From: CAYXVF01 sp964468125
Lineage (GTDB): Bacteria > Myxococcota > XYA12-FULL-58-9 > CAYXVF01
Length of the DNA: 64,000 nucleotides
Reading direction: 5' to 3'
Assembly: GCA_964468125.1 (NCBI GenBank)
Contig: CAYXVF010000017.1
Coordinates: 7,981 to 71,980 of the forward strand
The notes beneath the pieces were generated by a model, which saw only the letters and a list, made by a program, of their open reading frames with translations, was not told the DNA's origin and did no database searches. Of the stretch, positions 1-7,925 are shown piece by piece. Every line of letters begins with the position of its first letter. Within the stretch, counting starts at the first letter, position 1. The position numbers were made by a program, and so were the translations under genes.

Positions 1-605
1 TGTTGCCACCGAGGGACATGTCTCCCGAACGGGTCTTGTCGCCGGCCTGGCTCCAGTCCCAGGCCATCTTGGTTTCCTGATGCCGACTGAACGCCTGAAT
101 GGGGCAGGTCTGGCAGGCGACCTTTTCGACGTGGAGCGTGAGCGCGCCGTTCTCGTGCACCTGGCCCTTGTGGCATCGGTGCAGCTCGCCCTGCCCTCTT
201 GCGTCGGCAGGTGAATCCCCTGACCGGTGATCGTGTGATCGGGGCCCGTGTGGCAGGCTGCACAGCGATTTGCCGGGGGGTTGCCACCCATGTGCACATC
301 CGAATCGCGCGTCGCGGTAAGAAGCGCCGAGCCGAGGTCGCCCTTCTTCACGTTGTCGCCGCCACCGGCGGTGAAGTGACAGGAACCGCAGCTCTGTACG
401 CTCAGACCGACACGCAGGTCGGCGTGCCACCGCTCACGTCGCACTAGGAGCACATGTTCTCATCACACGCAGGGTCGCAGAGGGCTGCGCTCGCGTTTCC
501 GTTGTCCATGTTGTCATTGGTTTCGTCTTCCGAGTCGGAGCACGCCACGAAGAGCGCCAATACAGCCAGGGGCCGAAGTCTCTTCGACGCTTCCGGAGTT
601 TCGCT
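1..605 (-). pseudogene. Disrupted octaheme tetrathionate-reductase-family cytochrome c (5' part; runs off the window)
   Basis: The reverse strand encodes pieces of a multiheme cytochrome c in several frames. One piece has a heme site CGSCH (376-390), then a GGGDNVKKGDLGSAL stretch, DVHM and a second heme site CAACH (250-264). After a frame change near 171-180 the reading continues as HKGQVHENGALTLHVEKVAC and KMAWDWSQAG. This order matches octaheme tetrathionate-reductase-type cytochromes as I know the family. Restoring one base near 175 would recreate a CTDCH heme site. A third site reads CQTCP instead of CxxCH. Upstream (444-603) a lipoprotein-like start (LFVACSDSEDE) ends at a TAG at 444-446, just before further Cys residues. 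The defects look like gene decay, but local sequencing error is possible. The C-terminus lies outside the window. Confidence 0.55.
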
Positions 606-633
606 CTATCGACGCGAATCGCTCGAAACGACT

Positions 634-3018
634 TCAGCCCGCCGCGGCCTGAGGCGCAGGCGCGTTCTCCTCGGCGCGGGCGATCTCCGCCTTGCTCGCT
701 GGCGGGAAGAGCATGAGCAGCGCCGGAAGGAACGTCAGATCGGTCAGCAGAGCGGTCGTGAGCACGACGGCGGTCATCAGACCGAAGTAGATGAGCGGCA
801 CGAAGGTGCCAAAGGTGAGCGTGCCAAAGCCGCACACGAGCACGATGGTGGTCGTGATCAGCGCCGGTCCGGTGTTGGTCACGATCATCGCCACGGACTC
901 GTTCACCGGGCGCCCTTCGCGCAGGTAGCGGTTGAAGTTCGCCATGATGTGGATCGTGTCGTCTACAGCAATACCGAGACATACCGACGCAACGAGCACG
1001 GTGCCGATGTCGAGATCCGCGCCGATCAGCCGCAACACGGCACCGCCGATCACGAGCGGAATCAGATTGGGCAACAGGGCAATGCCGCCGATCCGGAAGG
1101 AGCGGAAGAACACGACCAAGAGCAGGCTGATGAGAACGACCGCAATCGTGAGCGAAGACACGAAGGACTCGACCACGTAACCGTTCATGCTCTGGTAGAG
1201 CATGCTCTTGCCCGTGACCTGGGCATCGAGGCCGAGCTCGGCCGCCTTACCTTCGATCCACGCCGCCGTCTCGGTCCAGGTCTCCGAATCGGAAATGGTC
1301 GAGACAAAGCTGATCCGCAGTGCGTCGTTCTTTATCGTGACCTGCGCGTTGATGTCCCGTCCCTGCGGCAAGCTCATCTCGTAGAGGAACTTCTCCTGGG
1401 CGATCAGCTCGCGGTCATCCGGCAGACGATAGAACTCGTCGGATCCGCCATTCAGAGATCGATTGGTTTGTCGCAGAATATCGACGATGGACACGGAGCG
1501 ATTGATGCCGTCGACCTCGGCGATGACGGTCTTTTCGAGCTCTTCGACCTTCTTCAGAAACTCCGGGTCCTTGATCCCATCGTCCTTGCCCGAATCGACG
1601 ACCGTCTCGAAGTTCGGTACGCCGCCCAAGTGCTCGAGCACGAAGTCCTGCGCTTCGCGCAACGGAACCCCCAAGGCGAAGTACTTGTACGGGTCGGAGT
1701 TGATTCGCACCTGGCTCGCGAGCACTACGGCGGCGATCGTCGCCACCGAGTAGACCGCAATGATCGGATACTTATAGCGGTCGAGCACTCGAGTGACCTT
1801 CCAGCCGAATTCGCTGGGGTGCTGCACGGACTCGGCTTCTTGCTCTTCCTCTTTCGATAGTTTGACCCACGACGGCGCCACCGCGAGGAATGGCCCGAGC
1901 ACGAAGTACGTGATGAACCAGGCGTACAAGGTCCCAACGCCTGCGACGAATCCGAGACCCGAGATCGGCTTCAGGTCGGCGGTAGAAAAAGCGAAGAAGC
2001 CAATCGCGGTACTCACGGAGGTCAGCAGCGTCGGCAGAAAATTCTTTTCGAGGGCGTAGATGGCCGCGGCGCGTTTTTTCATGCCTCGGCGTCGGGCACG
2101 GAAGAAATAGGCGAGAATGTGTACCGAGTCTGCGACCCCGATCGCGACGAGGATCTGAGGCAGCACCGTCGTGATCGTGTTGATCTCGGTCTTGAGTGGG
2201 CTGAAGTGCAACCACCCAAACAGGGCGAACGCCGCCACGACGCTAAAAAAAATGACGACGAAGGGCATCACGACGCCACCGATGGTCCGAAAAGAGAAGG
2301 CGAGAAATAGCGCGACGATCAGAAAGACGATCGGCAGAAGACGCTGCTGGTCCGAAACGGAGGCTTCACGAAAGCTGTTGTTGATCGCGGGGCCACCGGT
2401 GATGTGAAAGCTGTGGTCGCCGCCCTGGTACTTCTCGATCAGGTCGCGGGTCGCGCCGATGATCACTTCGGTATTCGGAGGGGCGTCGATCCCGGGCTTT
2501 AGCTTACCGAAGATCAGTCCGATGGTGCCGTCTTGGCTCACCAGGTAGTCCGGCAAGAGTTCGTGCTCGAGAGCGACCTTCTTGCGCTCGGCCAGAAGCT
2601 CCGGAGTCAGCTCTTCGAGCTCCGGCAGGAGGGGCTCAACCACGATGTCATCGCCCTTGGCGTGTACCCAGCTGAAGTTCGAGATCGACTCGACCTGGAT
2701 CACGTCAGGGATCTGCCACATCTCCGCGGTCAAGGTCCGCATGAGCTCCGCGGACTCCACATCGAAAATCCCCGAAGGACTCTCGACCACCAGGATCACG
2801 GCGTCGTCGTTTCCGAATTGCCGTTCAAACTGATTGAAGCGCTGCAACAGCTCGTCGCTCTCCCAGAAGAACGACGTATGGGTGAAGTTGGGCTTCAGGT
2901 ACGGAAAGCCGGTCGCGCTGGCAAGAGTGAGGAGCACCGCGATGGGCAAGGCGATGAACCACTTCTCTACGACGAATCGTGAAAGGCGCGCGCCCGCTGA
3001 GTTGTCCGTTCCACCCAT
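634..3018 (-). CDS. RND-superfamily (MMPL/HAE3-type) inner-membrane exporter
   Basis: This 794-residue protein is a proton-driven RND permease of the MMPL/HAE3 class, whose members export lipids, hopanoids or other hydrophobic molecules from the inner membrane. It shows the duplicated layout: one TM helix, a large periplasmic loop (about 60-230), a five-TM block, a second TM/loop and a second block. The signature proton-relay regions are visible as GVADSVHILAYF in the first half and GIAVDDTIHIMANF in the second. The start is ATG. The gene follows the barrel protein and the LolA-like protein on the same strand, with 18 bases to its upstream neighbour, so the three probably form one operon ending here. 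The substrate cannot be told from the sequence. Confidence 0.88.
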   Translation of the reverse strand: MGGTDNSAGARLSRFVVEKWFIALPIAVLLTLASATGFPYLKPNFTHTSFFWESDELLQRFNQFERQFGNDDAVILVVESPSGIFDVESAELMRTLTAEMWQIPDVIQVESISNFSWVHAKGDDIVVEPLLPELEELTPELLAERKKVALEHELLPDYLVSQDGTIGLIFGKLKPGIDAPPNTEVIIGATRDLIEKYQGGDHSFHITGGPAINNSFREASVSDQQRLLPIVFLIVALFLAFSFRTIGGVVMPFVVIFFSVVAAFALFGWLHFSPLKTEINTITTVLPQILVAIGVADSVHILAYFFRARRRGMKKRAAAIYALEKNFLPTLLTSVSTAIGFFAFSTADLKPISGLGFVAGVGTLYAWFITYFVLGPFLAVAPSWVKLSKEEEQEAESVQHPSEFGWKVTRVLDRYKYPIIAVYSVATIAAVVLASQVRINSDPYKYFALGVPLREAQDFVLEHLGGVPNFETVVDSGKDDGIKDPEFLKKVEELEKTVIAEVDGINRSVSIVDILRQTNRSLNGGSDEFYRLPDDRELIAQEKFLYEMSLPQGRDINAQVTIKNDALRISFVSTISDSETWTETAAWIEGKAAELGLDAQVTGKSMLYQSMNGYVVESFVSSLTIAVVLISLLLVVFFRSFRIGGIALLPNLIPLVIGGAVLRLIGADLDIGTVLVASVCLGIAVDDTIHIMANFNRYLREGRPVNESVAMIVTNTGPALITTTIVLVCGFGTLTFGTFVPLIYFGLMTAVVLTTALLTDLTFLPALLMLFPPASKAEIARAEENAPAPQAAAG

Positions 3019-3036
3019 GTCTTCACTCCCGTGGGT

Positions 3037-4341
3037 CTAGAAGTACTTGCTGACTTCCAAGTAGATCTGGTGCTCGTCGTTCAAGGCGGTGAAGCCGACC
3101 GGCGGCTCACCCGGCTCCGGGGGGATTCGAATGATGCGAAGGCCGGTCTTCAGGCCAAACGTCTCCCCGATCCGCCGGCTGTAGCTCGCGTTGACCAAGA
3201 ACTGGTCGCTGTTGGTGAGGTCCTTGATCGCCGTGAGCAGAAACTCCGTGCCGTTGACGTCATTCGCTGCGTAGCGCATGCCCACGAGCGCGTCGCGCTG
3301 AAAGAGCGGCAGCTGCAGCCCCGTGTTGCCGCCGGGCAGACCGAAGAAGCTCTCCCCTTCCACGCCGAGCACGGTCTGCGCTTCGAGGAGCCAGGTGATC
3401 TCCGAGCCATCGTCGCGCGGTACGCCGTATTCGAGGCCGACGGCGACCTGCCCATAGTCGGGGCGGTCCGGAAGAATGCCGACCTCGATGCGCCCCTCCG
3501 GCGGCCGATAGAACTGGCGGTAGGCGGCCTCGACCTTGGCGATGAGCCCCGCGATCAGGTGGGTGTACGTGCCGCCGTATTGAATCACCGGCTGGTAGAC
3601 GACTGCCGGGGTTTGTTCGTCGAGGAAGATCAGGGACGGAGTCGTGCGGTCGATGTGGCTGATCACGTGAAGGCTGACGTCGGCGTCGCCGATGGTTTGC
3701 TGAACGCGGCCGCCCATCTGATAGGTCAGCTCCCAATCGTCGATCACCCGACCGCCACGCTGGACCGCGAGAATGTTGTCCACCGCGACGCCGGGAGGAG
3801 CGAAGCTCTGCCGCGAGAAGGCCGATGGGAAGAAGGGCTCGACAAAGAATGGCATGTAATAGAGCTCGATGTTGCCGTCGAGGAATTTGTAGCGCAGAGC
3901 CACCATCGGCTCGCCCCGCTTCTCCGGATTTTCTACGTTGCTGTCGAGGTAGCGTGAGTTGATGATGTCGGCCGGGTGGAATGCTTCGGTCGCGGTCCAG
4001 TTCAGGAGCATCGCCCCCACCCGCAAGCGGAAATCATCGAGACGGAATTCGGCGAACACGTCCTCGGCGAAGACAGCGCTCCGGTCCAAATCGGTGGGAT
4101 CGTAGCGCGCAAAGCCGCGAGCCATCAGCCGGACGTCACCGAGCTTTCCCTTCAGCTCCAGCCGGGCCGCCAAGGCGCTGTTCGTTTCGACAGTGAGGGG
4201 CTCCTGGTCGTCGATCAGGAAGTGGCGAGTTTCGCTGCGCAGCTCTCCTCGCGACTTCAGCTTGAAATCGAGGGCCGACGCGGGGCGCGCGCTCGCCATC
4301 AGGCAGAACCCGACGAGGGCGACATGGGGAAGGTGACGCAC
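3037..4341 (-). CDS. Outer-membrane beta-barrel protein of the RND cassette
   Basis: Predicted secreted protein of about 434 residues. A GTG start at 4341 gives a clean signal peptide (RHLPHVALVGFCLMASARPASA, cut before LDFKLKSRGELR). A longer TTG start at 4395 would run into the preceding gene and is less likely. The body is rich in alternating polar/aromatic strands, and the chain ends in YLEVSKYF, with the terminal aromatic typical of outer-membrane barrels recognised by the BAM machinery. Size and position match the DUF1302-like barrels often found between LolA-like proteins and MMPL exporters. It may be the outer-membrane partner of the exporter; that role is inferred from context only. 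Confidence 0.7.
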   Translation of the reverse strand: MRHLPHVALVGFCLMASARPASALDFKLKSRGELRSETRHFLIDDQEPLTVETNSALAARLELKGKLGDVRLMARGFARYDPTDLDRSAVFAEDVFAEFRLDDFRLRVGAMLLNWTATEAFHPADIINSRYLDSNVENPEKRGEPMVALRYKFLDGNIELYYMPFFVEPFFPSAFSRQSFAPPGVAVDNILAVQRGGRVIDDWELTYQMGGRVQQTIGDADVSLHVISHIDRTTPSLIFLDEQTPAVVYQPVIQYGGTYTHLIAGLIAKVEAAYRQFYRPPEGRIEVGILPDRPDYGQVAVGLEYGVPRDDGSEITWLLEAQTVLGVEGESFFGLPGGNTGLQLPLFQRDALVGMRYAANDVNGTEFLLTAIKDLTNSDQFLVNASYSRRIGETFGLKTGLRIIRIPPEPGEPPVGFTALNDEHQIYLEVSKYF

Positions 4342-4369
4342 GGTGGGGGCGCCTCGCGATCGTTCGGGT

Positions 4370-5137
4370 TTAGAAGTCGAGCTCGTCGCTGTCAAAGGCG
4401 TCCTCGTCTAGCTCGACCTGGAGCTCGCGCTTCTTCCAGGTCAGCGAAGACTTCTTCTTGGTCTGGTGGTTCACCATGTCGATGCGAGCCGCGCGCCAGA
4501 AGCCGTCGATCTTCTCGTAGTCGCTGAAAGTGCCGGTTTTCAGCAGCTCACCTTTGCGGTCGTAGTACTCGATCTTGACCGCATTCATGTAGCCCTTGTC
4601 GATCCAGACGACCTGCCGGCTGTAGCCGCTGCGTGGGTCCGTGGGAATGCGCTCATTCGCCCAGCAGTCTCGACCATCCACCTTCTCTTCGCGGAGATGT
4701 TTGTGGGTGAATTTTTCGACCTCCTGGCTCGCGAGGTCCTCATAGGAGAACTCGCTCCCCATGAAGGAGCCGGACTTGTTGCGGGAGCTGATCCGCTTCA
4801 CCCGCTTGATCGCCGGGAGGTACAGCCACTGATCGTCGTCGTCGGTTTTGTGGCTCCAGGTGAGCATGCGCGTGCCCTTGACATCGGCGGGCCAGAGAAA
4901 CTCGATCTTCGACTTATCCCCGTCGTTCTTCATCTCGTAGATGATGCTGGTCATCTTGCGCGTGGTCTCGTCGCCGTAGGCGTTGACCAGGATCATTTCC
5001 ATCTCGGAGCGCTCGCCCTCGAAGCCTTCGTTGGCTTTGTCGACCTTCTTGGCGATCTCCAGGCCCTTCGCGTCGGCGAAAGCGCTAGAGGCCCCCAACA
5101 GAATCAACGCGGCTGCCACGAACACGTGCTTCAACAT
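4370..5137 (-). CDS. LolA-like outer membrane lipoprotein-sorting protein
   Basis: Periplasmic protein of 255 residues. The ATG at 5137 is chosen because a GGAGCAGGGAAA ribosome site precedes it and a signal peptide follows directly (LKHVFVAAALILLGASSAFA). The longer open frame upstream has no such support. The mature part resembles the LolA/LolB-fold family annotated as outer membrane lipoprotein-sorting protein that accompanies MMPL exporters: a TRKMTSIIYEMKN region, a WLYLPAIKRVKRI strand and GSEFSYEDL. Proteins of this group are thought to carry a lipid across the periplasm. It is the first gene of the operon with the barrel and exporter. A palindromic sequence 96-111 bases upstream (5233-5248) may be the operator for the adjacent TetR protein. 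Confidence 0.8.
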   Translation of the reverse strand: MLKHVFVAAALILLGASSAFADAKGLEIAKKVDKANEGFEGERSEMEMILVNAYGDETTRKMTSIIYEMKNDGDKSKIEFLWPADVKGTRMLTWSHKTDDDDQWLYLPAIKRVKRISSRNKSGSFMGSEFSYEDLASQEVEKFTHKHLREEKVDGRDCWANERIPTDPRSGYSRQVVWIDKGYMNAVKIEYYDRKGELLKTGTFSDYEKIDGFWRAARIDMVNHQTKKKSSLTWKKRELQVELDEDAFDSDELDF

Positions 5138-5232
5138 TTTCCCTGCTCCCTTTTTGCCTCTTCGCTTTGCACTTTTCGCTCTCACGCCGACCCAGCAGCG
5201 TCGAGGTCCGGCGTTCGCCTCCCGCAGTAGTA

Positions 5233-5248
5233 AGTATGTGCTCACTAA
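5233..5248. promoter_or_regulatory. Putative TetR operator, site 1 (upstream of the LolA-like gene)
   Basis: AGTATGTGCTCACTAA is a partial palindrome. Read on the reverse strand it is TTAGTGAGCACATACT, which differs at only four positions from TTAGTGAGTACCCACT at 6048-6063, just in front of the TetR gene. Two matching sites, one before each target of a local regulator, is the usual layout for a self-regulated TetR switch. Confidence 0.4.
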
Positions 5249-5282
5249 GTTGCAAGGTCCAAAATGCGCAGTGGGAAGTTTT

Positions 5283-6038
5283 CTAGGGCTCGGAGCGCTC
5301 GAGCGGCGCTCCTCGAAGTAAAAACTCGAATGTTTCCGGACGATAATAGCGCTCGAAGGCCTCCGGCGTCAGTCCGAGGCCCCGGAGCGCAAAGCGCACC
5401 GCCCGCTCGATCAGCTCCCCCTCGGCGAGCGGGGTGCCAGCGTCGTCCGCCGCGCTGTAGTCCACGATTTCCCGCTCCTCCGGGAGCGAGGTCATGACCA
5501 AGGCCATCGCCAGATGGTGAGAGAACCACACCCCGAGCCCGGCCTGTTTCGAGTCGTCTAGCAAGTCTCCGGCCCCGTGGGCCGCCTCGGCGCAGGCTCG
5601 CACCTTTCCCACCCAACCGGCGGCGGCGCCCTGGAGGAAGTTGTGCGCGAACTCGCCGTCCTCGAGAAGACTTCGCATCACCATCCGCGTGAGCGGCCGT
5701 TTGCCGCCGATCATGCGCTCTTCCCTCGCATTGCCACCGACGATGTTGCGCACGAGCAGCCACACGATCAGCACCAGGCACTCGGTCGAGTCCGGCAGCG
5801 CCTGCAGCTGCCGTGCATCGCTCGTCGCGTGCTCGATACAGCTCTCCTGGATCGCGGCGTGAATGTCGTTCTTGCTCGGGAAGTGCTTATAGAGCAGCGC
5901 CTCGGAGACTCCGGCCGCCGCGGCCATCGCCTTCGTGGTGACCGACTCGAGACCATGTTCCGCCACCAGCGGTGCCACCGCGGCGATGATCGCGTGACGA
6001 CGATCTTCGGAATCGAGTTTTCGGCGCGATGCGGTCAC
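5283..6038 (-). CDS. TetR-family transcriptional regulator
   Basis: A 251-residue repressor. The N-terminal helix-turn-helix is clear at about residues 12-58 (AAVAPLVAEHGLESVTTKAM, then AAGVSEALLYKHFPSKNDIH). The C-terminal ligand domain is about 190 residues and not diagnostic; the inducer is probably a hydrophobic molecule, by analogy with regulators of MMPL cassettes. It lies upstream of, and in the same direction as, the LolA-like/barrel/exporter operon. A palindrome at 6048-6063 sits 10 bases before its start and a near copy lies before the operon, suggesting autoregulation and operon control. Residues DAGTP (about 200) are encoded by a copy of the dispersed 12-base motif at 5433-5444. 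Confidence 0.87.
   Translation of the reverse strand: MTASRRKLDSEDRRHAIIAAVAPLVAEHGLESVTTKAMAAAAGVSEALLYKHFPSKNDIHAAIQESCIEHATSDARQLQALPDSTECLVLIVWLLVRNIVGGNAREERMIGGKRPLTRMVMRSLLEDGEFAHNFLQGAAAGWVGKVRACAEAAHGAGDLLDDSKQAGLGVWFSHHLAMALVMTSLPEEREIVDYSAADDAGTPLAEGELIERAVRFALRGLGLTPEAFERYYRPETFEFLLRGAPLERSEP
5433..5444 (-). repeat. Dispersed motif GACGCTGGCACC, copy inside the TetR gene
   Basis: An exact copy of the 12-base word that recurs across the window. Here it lies within coding sequence and is translated as DAGT. Confidence 0.85.
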
Positions 6039-6047
6039 AGAGCAAAG

Positions 6048-6063
6048 TTAGTGAGTACCCACT
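6048..6063. promoter_or_regulatory. Putative TetR operator, site 2 (upstream of the TetR gene)
   Basis: TTAGTGAGTACCCACT contains the near-perfect palindrome AGTGAGTACCCACT, centred on GTAC. It ends 10 bases before the TetR start codon, where a bound repressor would block the gene, and has a related partner at 5233-5248. Confidence 0.45.
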
Positions 6064-6083
6064 CGATCTTCAACTCAAATGGC

Positions 6084-6605
6084 TCACTTCTTCGCCCACG
6101 CGTCTAGAGCAGTGACGAGCTGTGGGCCGATCTCGCTGGCCGCGTGTTTCATGGCGTAGGCGCCGGCGTTTTCGACGCTGTCGCGGGTATAGCGGCTCCT
6201 GACGGTGAAGCGACGCAGATCGAGCTTTTGATGCCTCAGCGTGGCGGCTGCTTTCAGGGTGACCGCGACCCGACGACCTGAAACCACCGCATCTTGGTCG
6301 GTCACTCCACCGCTCACCTCGACCCTCAAGAGCAAAGGGGGCTTCTTCTTCGCGTCAGCGCTCCGAGCCTTGACCCCGTGTTTCGCCAAGGCTTCGATCA
6401 GGAGCTTTTCGCAGTGGGCTCCGAATTCCGGCGACTTCAGCGCGTCGTCGTCGGGCTTCAAAACGACCTCTATGGGAAGTCCGCCGAGTTTCTCCAGCTC
6501 GACGGCGGTACTCGCCTGCACCGCCGGAGCCGGCTTCTCCTCCACCGCAACGGGTTTCCCTGCGCCGAGGACTAGCAGCGTCAACAAAGAGCTACTGAGC
6601 GTCAT
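6084..6605 (-). CDS. Hypothetical secreted protein
   Basis: A 173-residue protein of unknown function. It starts with a short hydrophobic leader (LSSSLLTLLVLGAG) followed by a Pro/Ala/Val-rich linker, suggesting export to the periplasm. The folded part carries LPIEVVLKPDDDALKSPEF, then HCEKLLIEALAKHGVKARS and a strand-rich segment ending in LVTALDAWAKK. The pattern resembles small periplasmic proteins that assemble with envelope machines, but I recognise no family. It is on the same strand as its neighbours, 33 bases from the thiolase gene and 45 bases from the TetR gene. Confidence 0.6.
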   Translation of the reverse strand: MTLSSSLLTLLVLGAGKPVAVEEKPAPAVQASTAVELEKLGGLPIEVVLKPDDDALKSPEFGAHCEKLLIEALAKHGVKARSADAKKKPPLLLRVEVSGGVTDQDAVVSGRRVAVTLKAAATLRHQKLDLRRFTVRSRYTRDSVENAGAYAMKHAASEIGPQLVTALDAWAKK

Positions 6606-6638
6606 GCTCTAGAGCATAGCTCCGAATGCCCAAAAAAC

Positions 6639-7817
6639 TCACCCCTCAATTTCGAAGAGGCCGGCCGCGCCCATGCCGCCGCCAATGCACATCGAAACAA
6701 TGCCGAATTGCTTCTTACGGCGCCGAAGCTCGTGAATGAGGGTCGCGGTCAGCTTCGCTCCAGTCGCTCCGAGCGGGTGACCGAGCGCGATCGCTCCCCC
6801 GTTGACGTTGAGTTTTTCGTCCGGGATTCCGAGCTCGCGCTGACAGTAGACAGCCTGCGCGGCAAAGGCCTCGTTGATCTCGAAGAGGTCGATGTCTTCG
6901 ACACACATGCCCACCATCCTCAAGAGCTTCTCGATCGCGGGTTTGGGTCCGATCCCCATGATCTCCGGCGGAACGCCCACGGTCGTGAACGCACGCATGC
7001 GGGCGAGGGGCGTGACGCCGAGCTCGCTCACCTTTGCATCGCTCAAGAGCACACTCGCCGCCGCGCCGTCACTCAGAGGCGACGAGTTGCCCGCTGTCAC
7101 GCTTCCATCCGCGCTGAACGCAGGCCTGAGCTTGGCGAGACCTTCGAGGCTCGTATCCGGACGGATCAGCTCGTCCCGGTCGAATTCGAGCTCACCCGGC
7201 TTGCCGTTCTCGAAAACACGCGCCTGAACCGGAACGATTTCGTCGTCAAATCGATGGGCCTCCACCGCGGCGACCGCCTTCTGGTGCGAGCTCACCGCAA
7301 AGGCGTTTTGCTGCTCGGCGCTGACGTCGAACTGTTTCGCCACTCGCTCGGCCGTATGGCCCATGGCGATGTACGCTTCCGGATACTCCTCAACGAGCTT
7401 GGGGTTCAGGCGCACCTTGTTGCCGCTCATCGGCACGAGCGACATCGACTCAAGTCCACCTCCAACCACGACGTCGCGCATTCCCCCATGCACGTAGAGC
7501 GCTCCGTGGGCGATCGCCTGCAAGCCAGAGGAGCAAAAGCGGTTGATCGTTTCGGCACTCACAGTGTGCGGCAACCCGGCAAGAAACACCACGTTGCGCG
7601 CGACGTTGAGCCCCTGCTCCGCTTCTGGCATCGCGCAGCCGAGAATCAGGTCCTCGACGTCTTCGCCCTTCAACCCGTCCACGTCCTCCACTGCGGCCTT
7701 CGTAACCGCGGCGGCGAAATCGTCGGGCCGTGTGTCTTTGAGTGTTCCTTTTACCGCGCGGCCTACGGCGGTGCGCTTGGTGCTCGCTATGGCAACGTTC
7801 ATCGGAAAATTCGGCAT
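6639..7817 (-). CDS. fadA: Acetyl-CoA C-acyltransferase (3-ketoacyl-CoA thiolase), FadA type
   Basis: Thiolase that cleaves 3-ketoacyl-CoA with CoA in the last step of beta-oxidation. ATG 7817 is preferred because AGGAGCAGGAC precedes it and the product (392 residues) has the normal thiolase length; 33 extra codons upstream look non-coding. The catalytic Cys lies in INRFCSSGLQAIAHGALYV. The C-terminal active-site stretches are NEAFAAQAV, GGAIALGHPLGATGA (His) and MCIGGGMGAAGLFE (second Cys). It lies 108 bases downstream of the multifunctional fadN gene on the same strand, the usual two-gene beta-oxidation unit (as in fadNA of Bacillus). Confidence 0.93.
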   Translation of the reverse strand: MPNFPMNVAIASTKRTAVGRAVKGTLKDTRPDDFAAAVTKAAVEDVDGLKGEDVEDLILGCAMPEAEQGLNVARNVVFLAGLPHTVSAETINRFCSSGLQAIAHGALYVHGGMRDVVVGGGLESMSLVPMSGNKVRLNPKLVEEYPEAYIAMGHTAERVAKQFDVSAEQQNAFAVSSHQKAVAAVEAHRFDDEIVPVQARVFENGKPGELEFDRDELIRPDTSLEGLAKLRPAFSADGSVTAGNSSPLSDGAAASVLLSDAKVSELGVTPLARMRAFTTVGVPPEIMGIGPKPAIEKLLRMVGMCVEDIDLFEINEAFAAQAVYCQRELGIPDEKLNVNGGAIALGHPLGATGAKLTATLIHELRRRKKQFGIVSMCIGGGMGAAGLFEIEG

Positions 7818-7925
7818 GTCCTGCTCCTGCTGAGGGCGCTTGGCCGCTCGGGTTCGCTTTGCAATCGTCTCGTCGTTTAGCGGTGACAGCAGCAGCCGAG
7901 AGGCCGCCGCGGTCACCAGAGCCTT

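Noticed and set aside
454..1860. A 468-residue open frame on the plus strand
   Set aside because: It lies antisense to the RND exporter, is rich in Arg/His/Glu as expected from the mirror of a high-GC gene, and has no domain signs.
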